Shown piece by piece: positions 26,269 through 33,606 of a stretch of 64,000 nt of DNA. The stretch is from positions 1-64,000 of the forward strand of contig CAAFTU010000012.1 of NCBI GenBank assembly GCA_900766005.1, read 5' to 3'. The stretch is from an uncultured Bacteroides sp. (GTDB lineage: Bacteria > Bacteroidota > Bacteroidia > Bacteroidales > Bacteroidaceae). How positions within the stretch are numbered: the stretch's first letter is position 1; each line of letters opens with the position of its first letter. Position numbers and translations under genes: made by a program. The notes under the pieces are model-generated. The model was not told the DNA's origin, made no database searches, and saw only the letters and a list, made by a program, of their open reading frames with translations.

Positions 26269-26877
26269 ATGAATTATATTTCAAACATTTTATACTGGAT
26301 TTCTACCGGACTGCTCGTACCGGTCATCGTGTTGCTTATTTTCTTTTTCATCCGCTCGCTGCTGCTCATCGGCAGTTTCTACGGACAGTATCTCAGCATC
26401 CGGAAAACCGATGCGGTGCTCCGTCAGGAACTCAACGGACTGACGGCCGACAATGTGGACCAACTGCCGGAACGGCTGCCCAGCCAGAACCGCTCATTGA
26501 TTTTCTCGTACATCCGGCAGCTCATCGAAGCCAAAGATTGTCCGGCTCAGGTGCAGCGGCTGCTGGTGCATTTTGAAATGGCAGCCGACAAAGACCTGGC
26601 CATCTCGAAGACTCTTACGAAGATCGGTCCTATCCTCGGACTGATGGGTACGCTGATTCCCATGGGACCGGCATTGGCGGGACTGGCAAGCGGTGACATT
26701 GCTTCCATGGCCTATAACATGCAGATTGCTTTTGCCACTACGGTAGTGGGACTGGTAGCCGGTGCGGTGGGATTTATCACGCAGCAAGTGAAACAGCGCT
26801 GGTATCTGCAGGATATGACCAACCTGGAGTTTATCTCCGAACTGCTGAAGGAAAAAAACGAATCCAAAAACGCCTGA
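26269..26877 (+). CDS. hmuU: MotA/TolQ/ExbB-family proton channel, HmuU
   Basis: The 202-residue protein has an N-terminal membrane segment (VPVIVLLIFFFIRSLLLIG) and the MotA/TolQ/ExbB core: LTKIGPILGLMGTLIPMGPAL, then MQIAFATTVVGLVAGAVGFI. These are the pore-lining helices of the ExbB/TolQ channel family, which turns proton flow into mechanical work. The ATG at 26269 follows hmuT by 68 bases. HmuV starts three bases after its stop, so the two are probably translated together and form a complex. Confidence 0.9.
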   Translation: MNYISNILYWISTGLLVPVIVLLIFFFIRSLLLIGSFYGQYLSIRKTDAVLRQELNGLTADNVDQLPERLPSQNRSLIFSYIRQLIEAKDCPAQVQRLLVHFEMAADKDLAISKTLTKIGPILGLMGTLIPMGPALAGLASGDIASMAYNMQIAFATTVVGLVAGAVGFITQQVKQRWYLQDMTNLEFISELLKEKNESKNA

Positions 26878-26880
26878 CCT

Positions 26881-27207
26881 ATGAAGCATAATCTGTTAAG
26901 AAAAGAAGACGACAGCGATCCCATCAGCGTCGTATCCAACTTGTTTGATGTGGCCATGGTGTTTGCCGTGGCGCTGATGGTGGCACTCGTGAGCCGCTAC
27001 AACATGACGGAAGTGTTTTCGCAGGAAGACTTTACAATGGTGAAGAATCCCGGCAAGGAAAACATGGAAATCATTACAAAGGAAGGAAAGAAAATCAATC
27101 GCTACACTCCTTCCAAAGAGCAGGAGCAGGCATCCGGCAAGAAGGGAAAGAAGGTGGGCATTGCCTACGAACTGGACAACGGCGAAATTATCTACGTACC
27201 CGAGTAG
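26881..27207 (+). CDS. hmuV: DUF2149 family protein, HmuV
   Basis: The 108-residue protein has one membrane segment (DVAMVFAVALMVALV) preceded by DPISVVSNLFDV, matching DUF2149 and similar in layout to ExbD/TolR (short cytoplasmic N-terminus, one helix, periplasmic tail). The periplasmic part is Lys-rich. A start three bases after hmuU and location next to a TolQ-like gene suggest that HmuU and HmuV make a motor for HmuS or HmuR (inference). The operon ends here; a terminator follows at 27365. Confidence 0.85.
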   Translation: MKHNLLRKEDDSDPISVVSNLFDVAMVFAVALMVALVSRYNMTEVFSQEDFTMVKNPGKENMEIITKEGKKINRYTPSKEQEQASGKKGKKVGIAYELDNGEIIYVPE

Positions 27208-27244
27208 ACGGCCTCATGCCGCAGTCACGGCACCTGCCAGTCTG

Positions 27245-27285
27245 AAAAAAGAAAGCCTCCGGTATGAGTCGCTCATACCGAAGGC
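27245..27285 (-). terminator. terminator for kdgK-eda
   Basis: Stem GCCTCCGGTATGAG (27255-27268) and CTCATACCGAAGGC (27272-27285), one mismatch, three-base loop. On the minus strand it is followed by TTTCTTTTTT, which marks it as the terminator of the eda transcript. Confidence 0.75.
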
Positions 27286-27364
27286 CTATCCCCTTTAAAC
27301 ACCTTTAAACAAAATGTAAAACACACCTCAATCTAACTAACTAACCCATTGAGGCGTATTGGAA

Positions 27365-27391
27365 AGAGGCTGATAACTCAGCCTCTTTTTT
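27365..27391 (+). terminator. hmu operon terminator
   Basis: AGAGGCTGA (27365-27373) and TCAGCCTCT (27378-27386) form a 9-bp perfect stem with a four-base loop, followed by a T run to 27391. It lies 158 bases past hmuV, beyond the minus-strand terminator. Confidence 0.85.
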
Positions 27392-27416
27392 ATATGTAAA
27401 AAGCCAATGCTTTTGC

Positions 27417-28085
27417 TTACTTACGTGCTTCAGCGATATAGCCGAGCGCTTCTTCACATTTTGCAGTTACATATGCCCAGTCTTCTGCTGCTACCTTGTC
27501 TTTCGGGAACAGCTTAGAACCCATACCTACGCAGAATACACCTGCCTTGATCCATGCAGTCAGGTTTTCCTTTGTCGGCTCTACACCGCCAGTCACCATC
27601 AGTTTCGACCACGGCATCGGAGCAACCAGACCTTTCACGAAGTTAGGACCATATACGTCACCCGGGAATACCTTGCACAGATCGCAACCTACTTCCTGAG
27701 CAAAACCTACTTCCGATACAGAACCGCAACCCGGAGTATAAGCTACGCAACGACGGTTACATACCTTCGCAATTTCGGGGTTGAACAAGGGACCTACCAC
27801 GAAGTTGGCACCCAGCTGCAGGTAAAGCGCAGCCGTAGCAGGGTCAACGATAGAACCGATACCGATTGCCATTTCCGGACATTCCTTGGCAGCATACTTC
27901 ACCAGTTCGGCAAATACTTCCTGAGCAAAGTCACCGCGGTTTGTGAATTCGAATGCACGAACACCTCCGTCATAACAAGCCTTCAATACTTTCTTTGCTA
28001 CTTCTACATCCTTGTGATAGAATACAGGCACCATACCTGTAGAACCGATTTTATCTAATACGGCGATTTTATCAAATTTTGCCAT
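27417..28085 (-). CDS. eda: KDPG/KHG aldolase
   Basis: The 222-residue enzyme splits 2-keto-3-deoxy-6-phosphogluconate into pyruvate and glyceraldehyde-3-phosphate. It has the KDPG aldolase signature: VKAC/VRAFEFTNRG on the strand that carries the catalytic Glu region, IGIGSIVDPATAALYLQLGA, and the Schiff-base lysine K138 in DLCKVFPG. MVTGGVEPTKENL binds phosphate. It follows kdgK by 100 bases in the same direction, so the two form a ketodeoxygluconate pathway operon. Codon use suggests strong expression. Confidence 0.95.
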   Translation of the reverse strand: MAKFDKIAVLDKIGSTGMVPVFYHKDVEVAKKVLKACYDGGVRAFEFTNRGDFAQEVFAELVKYAAKECPEMAIGIGSIVDPATAALYLQLGANFVVGPLFNPEIAKVCNRRCVAYTPGCGSVSEVGFAQEVGCDLCKVFPGDVYGPNFVKGLVAPMPWSKLMVTGGVEPTKENLTAWIKAGVFCVGMGSKLFPKDKVAAEDWAYVTAKCEEALGYIAEARK

Positions 28086-28185
28086 TTTCTTTTCTGTTTT
28101 TAGTAAGAGAATCTGCGGCCCGCCTTCCGTGAGCCGTCAGATTCCGACATTCTTTATTACAATAAATCGTATATCCAATTACGCA

Positions 28186-29211
28186 TTATCTCTGAACACG
28201 GCCGCTAGCATCACCTCCAGCCAAAGCTTCTACTTCTTCGATAGAAACCAGGTTGAAGTCACCATTGATAGTGTGCTTCAATGCAGAAGCAGCTACAGCA
28301 AATTCAAGCGCTTCGCCTTGGTTGGGCTTCGTCATCAAACCGTGGATGATACCTCCAGAGAAAGAGTCACCACCACCTACGCGGTCGATGATCGGATTGA
28401 TATCATAACGCTTAGAAGTATAGAACTCTTCACCGTTGTAGATCATAGCTTTCCAGCCGTTGTGAGTAGCAGAGAAAGATTCACGCAATGTAGATACCAC
28501 ATACTTGAATCCGAATTCCTTCATCATCTGTTCGAAGATACCTTTGTAGCCTTCAGCGTCAGTGTGACCAGCTTCTACGTCAGCATCGGGTTTGAAGCCC
28601 AGGCAGAGTTCAGCATCTTCCTCGTTGCCGATACATACGTCTACATACTGCATCAACGGCTTCATGATAGACTGAGCTTTTTCTTTTGTCCACAATTTCT
28701 TACGGAAGTTCAAGTCAACAGAAACTGTTACACCGTGACGTTTGGCAGCTTCACAAGCCAAACGAGTCAGTTCGGCAGCCTTGTCAGAGATAGCCGGAGT
28801 GATACCAGACCAGTGGAACCAGTCAGCTCCTTCCATGATGGCATCGAAATCGAAGTCAGCCACTTCTGCTTCAGCAATCGCAGAGTGAGCACGGTCATAA
28901 ATCACCTTACTCGGACGCATAGAAGCACCGGTTTCCAGGTAATAGATACCCACACGGTCACCGCCACGAGCAATAAAATCAGTTTTTACGCCATATTTAC
29001 GCAACGCATTTACAGCAGATTGTCCAATTTCGTGTTTCGGTAATTTAGTCACAAAATAAGCGTCATGTCCGTAGTTGGCACAGCTTACAGCCACATTGGC
29101 TTCACCACCACCATATACCACATCGAATGAATCAGATTGTACAAAACGAGTATTACCCGGAGTAGATAATCTAAGCATGATTTCGCCTAATGTAACGACT
29201 TTCTTTCCCAT
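28186..29211 (-). CDS. kdgK: 2-keto-3-deoxygluconate kinase (PfkB family)
   Basis: The 341-residue kinase phosphorylates 2-keto-3-deoxygluconate, the substrate step before Eda. PfkB features are GGGEANVAVSCANYG near the N-terminus (sugar binding) and DRVGGGDSFSGGIIHGL near the C-terminus, where the GGGD aspartate is the catalytic base and the Gly-rich stretch forms the anion hole. Its promoter carries a LacI-type palindrome, and a LacI-family gene is divergent. This makes uronate-derived catabolism the likely signal. Confidence 0.92.
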   Translation of the reverse strand: MGKKVVTLGEIMLRLSTPGNTRFVQSDSFDVVYGGGEANVAVSCANYGHDAYFVTKLPKHEIGQSAVNALRKYGVKTDFIARGGDRVGIYYLETGASMRPSKVIYDRAHSAIAEAEVADFDFDAIMEGADWFHWSGITPAISDKAAELTRLACEAAKRHGVTVSVDLNFRKKLWTKEKAQSIMKPLMQYVDVCIGNEEDAELCLGFKPDADVEAGHTDAEGYKGIFEQMMKEFGFKYVVSTLRESFSATHNGWKAMIYNGEEFYTSKRYDINPIIDRVGGGDSFSGGIIHGLMTKPNQGEALEFAVAASALKHTINGDFNLVSIEEVEALAGGDASGRVQR

Positions 29212-29354
29212 AATTTTACTTTTTAAAGTGCTAAGTTATTAATATTGTGAACTTTCAAATTCTCAATGCCGCAATTGCCCGTAGACAACCAAGGCTAACG
29301 AACTGATAATAGGATTATTAAACCTTTTGCAAGATTAACATCAGTTATCATCCG

Positions 29355-29394
29355 TGTGCGGGCACAAAGATACAACTTTTTTCGTAATTACAAA
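29355..29394 (-). promoter_or_regulatory. kdgK promoter with overlapping operator
   Basis: On the minus strand TTTG (29394-29391), 18 bases, and TATCTTTG (29372-29365) form a promoter. The perfect palindrome TGTGCGGGCACA (29355-29366) overlaps the downstream end of the -7 box, as expected for a repressor operator. Confidence 0.65.
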
Positions 29395-29402
29395 AATTGT
29401 TA

Positions 29403-29410
29403 TATATTTG
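29403..29410 (+). promoter_or_regulatory. -7 element for the LacI-family gene
   Basis: TATATTTG fits TAnnTTTG and lies 65 bases before ATG 29476, back to back with the kdgK promoter. Confidence 0.5.
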
Positions 29411-29433
29411 TGTCGAAAATAGGGAGATTATTA

Positions 29434-29450
29434 TTGTGTGCGAACACAAA
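29434..29450. promoter_or_regulatory. second LacI-type operator
   Basis: TTGTGTGCGAACACAAA holds an inverted repeat TTGTGT-GCGA-ACACAA with a central CG step typical of LacI-family operators. It lies in the leader of the LacI-family gene, 26 bases before its ATG, which would allow autorepression. Confidence 0.65.
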
Positions 29451-29475
29451 TAGGTATAATTTTTAAGGTCATCGT

Positions 29476-30540
29476 ATGAATAAATTGCCAGAAAGGATTA
29501 GAATCAAAGACATCGCCCGTCTGGCGGACGTGTCTGTGGGAACAGTAGACCGTGTGATTCACGGCCGCAGCGGAGTATCGGAAGCAAGCAAAAAACGGGT
29601 AGAAGAGATATTGAAACAGCTCAATTACCAGCCCAACATGTATGCCAGTGCCCTGGCATCCAACAAAAAGTATGCTTTTGTCTGCCTGTTGCCGGAACAC
29701 CTGGAAGGTGAATACTGGACAGCAGTGGAATGGGGCATCCACGATGCCATCTCGGCCTACTCCGACTTCAACACGTCGGTCAAGATTCATTATTATGACC
29801 CATACGATTACCATTCTTTTGTGGATGCAAGCCAGGCCATCCTGACTGGCAACCCGGACGGAGTGATGATGGTGCCCACGGCTCCGCAATACACCAAAGG
29901 GTTTACCGACCAGCTGGAAGCCAAGAAAATACCATATATATATATTGATTCCAATATCAAGGAAGTGCCCCCCCTCGCCTTCTATGGCCAGAACTCTCGC
30001 CAAAGCGGCTATTCTGCCGCCCGCATGATGATGTTGCTCGCCTGTGGAGAGAAAGAGATCGTGATTTTCCGCAAGATCCACGAGGGCATCGTGGGGTCCA
30101 ACCAGCAGGAAAACCGTGAAAAAGGGTTCAAGCAGTATATGAAGGAGCATCATCCGTCGTGCACCATCCTGGAGCTCGACCTCCATGCCGAGCGCAACGA
30201 CGAAGACAACCAGATGCTCGACGAGTTTTTCCGCAGCCATCCGCAGGTGAAAAACGGCATCACTTTCAATTCAAAAGTGTACATCATCGGAGAATACCTC
30301 CACAGCCGGGGAATGAAGGGATTCAACCTGATCGGATATGACCTGCTCGAGCGCAACGTGAAGAGCCTGAAGGAGGGCAGTGTGACCTTCCTCATCGCCC
30401 AGCAGCCGGAGCTGCAGGGAAGCAACGGCATCAAAGCCCTTTGCGACCACCTCATCTTCAAGAAAGACGTGAGCTGCATCAACTATATGCCTATCGACTT
30501 GCTGACGGCAGAAACCATCGACTATTATCACAGCAAATAA
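29476..30540 (+). CDS. LacI-family transcriptional regulator
   Basis: The 354-residue protein has the LacI N-terminal HTH, IRIKDIARLADVSVGTVDRV, with hinge LNYQPNMYASALAS, followed by a periplasmic-binding-protein-like ligand domain (about 65-350). It is divergent from kdgK-eda, and matching palindromes lie in both promoters. A ketodeoxygluconate or uronate-related effector is likely (inference). The downstream NhaC-type gene starts 32 bases later. Confidence 0.93.
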   Translation: MNKLPERIRIKDIARLADVSVGTVDRVIHGRSGVSEASKKRVEEILKQLNYQPNMYASALASNKKYAFVCLLPEHLEGEYWTAVEWGIHDAISAYSDFNTSVKIHYYDPYDYHSFVDASQAILTGNPDGVMMVPTAPQYTKGFTDQLEAKKIPYIYIDSNIKEVPPLAFYGQNSRQSGYSAARMMMLLACGEKEIVIFRKIHEGIVGSNQQENREKGFKQYMKEHHPSCTILELDLHAERNDEDNQMLDEFFRSHPQVKNGITFNSKVYIIGEYLHSRGMKGFNLIGYDLLERNVKSLKEGSVTFLIAQQPELQGSNGIKALCDHLIFKKDVSCINYMPIDLLTAETIDYYHSK

Positions 30541-30572
30541 AACCAATCAACACACACTTATTTTTACCGAAT

Positions 30573-31874
30573 ATGCAAGAAGATAGAATTGAAAAAGACC
30601 GGCCCGGCAACGGGTGGGCTCTTACTCCATTGCTCGTATTTCTTTGTCTTTACCTGATCACGTCCCTGCTTGTCAACGATTTTTATAAAGTACCCATTAC
30701 GGTGGCTTTCCTGGTTTCTTCCTGCTATGCCATTGCCATCACCCGGGGACTGCCGCTGGAGCAGCGCATCCAGCAGTTCTCGCAGGGAGCGGCCAACAAG
30801 AACATCCTGCTGATGATCTGGATTTTCGTGCTGGCCGGAGCGTTTGCCCACAGTGCCAAAGCCATGGGTGCCATCGACGCTGCCGTGAACCTGACCCTCC
30901 ACATCCTCCCGGACAACTTGCTGATAGCGGGCATCTTCATCGCGGCCTGCTTCATCTCTCTATCCATCGGCACCAGTGTGGGCACCATCGTGGCACTCAC
31001 CCCGGTAGCCGTGGGGCTGGCGGAAAAAACGGGAGTCGAGCTGCCTTTCATGGTGGCAGTGGTCATCGGCGGATCTTTCTTCGGTGATAATCTTTCTTTT
31101 ATCTCCGACACCACCATCGCTTCCACCAAAACGCAAGGCTGCCGCATGCGCGACAAGTTTCAGATCAACTCGATGATTGTGGTGCCCGCGGCTGTCATCA
31201 CACTGATTACTTATTTCTTCCTCGGACTTTCGGTGACGGCTCCCACACAGGTGCAGCACATCGAATGGGTCAAGGTCATACCTTATATAATAGTATTGGG
31301 CACGGCTGTAGCCGGGATGAATGTCATCCTGGTGCTGCTCATCGGTATCCTGGCCAGCGGCATCATCGGCATGGCTACGGGCGGTTTCAACCTGTTCGAC
31401 TGGTTTGGCGCCATGGGCAACGGCATCACCGGCATGGGTGAGCTCATCATCATCACGCTGCTGGCAGGCGGCATGCTCGAGACCATCCGCTACAACGGAG
31501 GCATCGACTTCATCATCCGCAAGCTGACCAGCCACGTGGACAACAAGCGCGGAGCCGAACTCAGCATTGCAGCTCTGGTAAGTATTGCCAACCTGTGTAC
31601 GGCCAACAACACCATCGCCATCATCACTACCGGCCCCATCGCCAAAGACATTGCACGCAGGTTCAAGCTCAACCCCATCAAGACAGCCAGCATCCTCGAC
31701 ACCTTCTCCTGCTTCGTGCAGGGCATCATCCCCTACGGTGCCCAGATGCTGATTGCTGCCGGACTAGCCAACATCTCGCCTCTCAGCATCATAGGCAATC
31801 TCTACTACCCCTTCACCATGGGAATCTGTGCGCTGGGAGCCATTCTTTTCCGGTATCCCAGACGATATTCATAA
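30573..31874 (+). CDS. NhaC-family Na+/H+ antiporter
   Basis: The 433-residue inner-membrane protein has about ten to eleven membrane segments and NhaC-family motifs: SIGTSVGTIVALTPVAVGLAE, GGSFFGDNLSFISDTTIAST, and ASILDTFSCFVQGIIPYGAQ. Acidic residues in GDNLSFISDT are the family's probable ion-binding site. NhaC members exchange sodium for protons or swap organic acids. It lies 32 bases behind the LacI-family gene, and co-transcription suggests a link with the sugar-acid pathway, for example by exporting or importing an acid (inference). The start is ATG 30573; an upstream extension would overlap the lacI gene. Confidence 0.9.
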   Translation: MQEDRIEKDRPGNGWALTPLLVFLCLYLITSLLVNDFYKVPITVAFLVSSCYAIAITRGLPLEQRIQQFSQGAANKNILLMIWIFVLAGAFAHSAKAMGAIDAAVNLTLHILPDNLLIAGIFIAACFISLSIGTSVGTIVALTPVAVGLAEKTGVELPFMVAVVIGGSFFGDNLSFISDTTIASTKTQGCRMRDKFQINSMIVVPAAVITLITYFFLGLSVTAPTQVQHIEWVKVIPYIIVLGTAVAGMNVILVLLIGILASGIIGMATGGFNLFDWFGAMGNGITGMGELIIITLLAGGMLETIRYNGGIDFIIRKLTSHVDNKRGAELSIAALVSIANLCTANNTIAIITTGPIAKDIARRFKLNPIKTASILDTFSCFVQGIIPYGAQMLIAAGLANISPLSIIGNLYYPFTMGICALGAILFRYPRRYS

Positions 31875-31890
31875 AAAGAAGGCCGAAATA

Positions 31891-31921
31891 TTTGTCAATC
31901 AAAAGAATATTCGTACCTTTG
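31891..31921 (+). promoter_or_regulatory. rpsP promoter
   Basis: TTTG (31891-31894), a 19-base spacer, then TACCTTTG (31914-31921): a full match to the Bacteroidetes -33/-7 consensus, 65 bases before rpsP. Confidence 0.8.
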
Positions 31922-31985
31922 CAACCGCTATTACGAGATAATAGCATAATTCAAATCAATCACTAACAAAAACAATTATTAAAAA

Positions 31986-32516
31986 ATGGCAACTAGAATC
32001 AGATTGCAAAGACACGGACGTAAAAGTTACGCCTTCTATTCAATTGTAATTGCAGACAGCAGAGCACCACGTGATGGTAAATTTATTGAGAAGATTGGTA
32101 CATACAACCCGAACACCAATCCTGCTACAGTAGATTTGAATTTCGACGCTGCATTGGCATGGGTATTGAAAGGTGCACAACCTTCAGACACTGCACGTAA
32201 CATCCTTTCTCGTGAAGGTGTTTATATGAAGAAGCATCTTTTGGGCGGTGTAGCTAAAGGCGCATTCGGCGAAGCTGAAGCAGAAGCTAAGTTCGAAGCT
32301 TGGAAGAACAACAAAGAAGCTGGTTTGGCTGCTTTGAAGGCTAAGCAAGACGAAGCTAAGAAAGCTGAAGCAAAAGCACGTTTGGAAGCTGAAAAGAAAG
32401 TCAACGAAGAGAAAGCTAAAGCTCTCGCTGAAAAGAAAGCTGCTAAGGCTGCTGAGGAAGCTACAGCTGAAGAAGCTGCTCCTGCTGAAGAAGCTACTGA
32501 AACTGCTGCTGAATAA
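31986..32516 (+). CDS. rpsP: 30S ribosomal protein S16 with C-terminal extension
   Basis: The first 80-90 residues are canonical S16: TRIRLQRHGRKSYAFYSIV, APRDGKFIEKIGTYNPN. The protein has 176 residues, about twice the length of E. coli S16. Residues about 88-176 form an Ala/Glu/Lys-rich tail (KKAEAKARLEAEKKVNEEKA and so on) with strong coiled-coil or helical propensity. Long tails on S16 are common in Bacteroidetes. A strong promoter precedes it and a terminator follows. Codon use is that of a highly expressed gene. Confidence 0.95.
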   Translation: MATRIRLQRHGRKSYAFYSIVIADSRAPRDGKFIEKIGTYNPNTNPATVDLNFDAALAWVLKGAQPSDTARNILSREGVYMKKHLLGGVAKGAFGEAEAEAKFEAWKNNKEAGLAALKAKQDEAKKAEAKARLEAEKKVNEEKAKALAEKKAAKAAEEATAEEAAPAEEATETAAE

Positions 32517-32556
32517 TCCACAGCAGATTCTGTACAGAGAATTAGAAAACAGACAA

Positions 32557-32586
32557 ATCCTCTCCAATTCGTTGGAGGGGATTTTT
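32557..32586 (+). terminator. rpsP terminator
   Basis: ATCCTCTCCAA (32557-32567) pairs with TTGGAGGGGAT (32572-32582), followed by a T-rich tail. It ends two bases before the stop of the convergent pgl gene. Confidence 0.8.
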
Positions 32587-32587
32587 A

Positions 32588-33331
32588 TTATTCATCCCCC
32601 CCTTGTTCCGCCAAGCGGCTCACATCCACCCAGGCAGCTGCCCATTTGTCGAGATACAGTTCCACCTTTCTGCTGTGATGAGCAATATAGGCTGCCGAAC
32701 CGGTATCCCCCGAACAGCAGATTTCCCTCACCACCATAGCCTTGCTTTTACCAGTCAGCAGAAAGATCACACGGTGCGCATTCTGCAGCCAGCCACCCGT
32801 CATCCCGATCCACTTCTGTCCGTTGCGCGGATGCACACACGACACATACCCCTGGTAAGAGGTCAGCCGCTCTTCCTGTCCGGCAAACAGCGAAGCAGTA
32901 TGCCCGTCGTCTCCGGCACCCAGGAGCACCGCATCGAAAGCAGGCCAACCGTTCAGCGACGGCACCTCCCTGCTCACCGTTTCCGAATAGCGCAAAGCCT
33001 CTTCCTGCGGATGTGCTTCTCCCCGTATCCGGAACACATTTTCATACGGTATAGGCACCACCCCCAACAACAGGTTACACATCATCCCATAATGGCTCGC
33101 AGCATCTTCGGGCGACACACAGCGCTCGTCTACCCAAAAAATACGCAAACGATTCCAAGCTGTCACTTCCCTGTACTCATGAGCCCACAAATCGAAAACC
33201 AACGCTGCGGCTTCTCCCCCGCTGACAGCCAGATGAAACATCCGGTCCGGGTGCTCTTCCATTAGTTCCACCAGACGGAGTATCAACTCACGTGAGGTTT
33301 CAATAGCCGACGAAAAAACTTCAAGTTTCAT
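32588..33331 (-). CDS. pgl: 6-phosphogluconolactonase
   Basis: The 247-residue enzyme hydrolyses 6-phosphogluconolactone in the oxidative pentose phosphate pathway. It has the SugI/6PGL family motifs: MFHLAVSGGEAAALVFDLWA, WVDERCVSPEDAASHYGM, and VLLGAGDDGHTASLFAG. The Asp/His pair in the last is the active site. In many Bacteroides pgl is next to zwf and gnd; neither is in the window, so this copy is alone. It is convergent with rpsP. Confidence 0.9.
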   Translation of the reverse strand: MKLEVFSSAIETSRELILRLVELMEEHPDRMFHLAVSGGEAAALVFDLWAHEYREVTAWNRLRIFWVDERCVSPEDAASHYGMMCNLLLGVVPIPYENVFRIRGEAHPQEEALRYSETVSREVPSLNGWPAFDAVLLGAGDDGHTASLFAGQEERLTSYQGYVSCVHPRNGQKWIGMTGGWLQNAHRVIFLLTGKSKAMVVREICCSGDTGSAAYIAHHSRKVELYLDKWAAAWVDVSRLAEQGGDE

Positions 33332-33567
33332 ATTCTATGTCAACACTAGGTTCTTTACAAAAATCATCCAATCTAAATAACAAATAAATCAAAGAATTGT
33401 TCAGTGTTCTCCGCAGCAATTTACACTCATGTGCAACAGGGGCAAACAGGAAAGCAGGCTGTGCCGAAGTGGCTTCACTGCATTGATTTTAAACGGGTTA
33501 TTTCACATCCACCCAACCGGTACCTCAAAAATCTTCAGCCGTAATTCTTCTTTTCTAAATTAATTAG

Positions 33568-33575
33568 TATATTTG
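33568..33575 (+). promoter_or_regulatory. -7 element for the acyl-CoA synthetase gene
   Basis: TATATTTG fits the -7 consensus and places transcription start about 33581. This leaves too short a leader for ATG 33592 and favours ATG 33607. Confidence 0.55.
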
Positions 33576-33606
33576 CACAAATTAACATCAAATGTGCAAC
33601 AAAACA

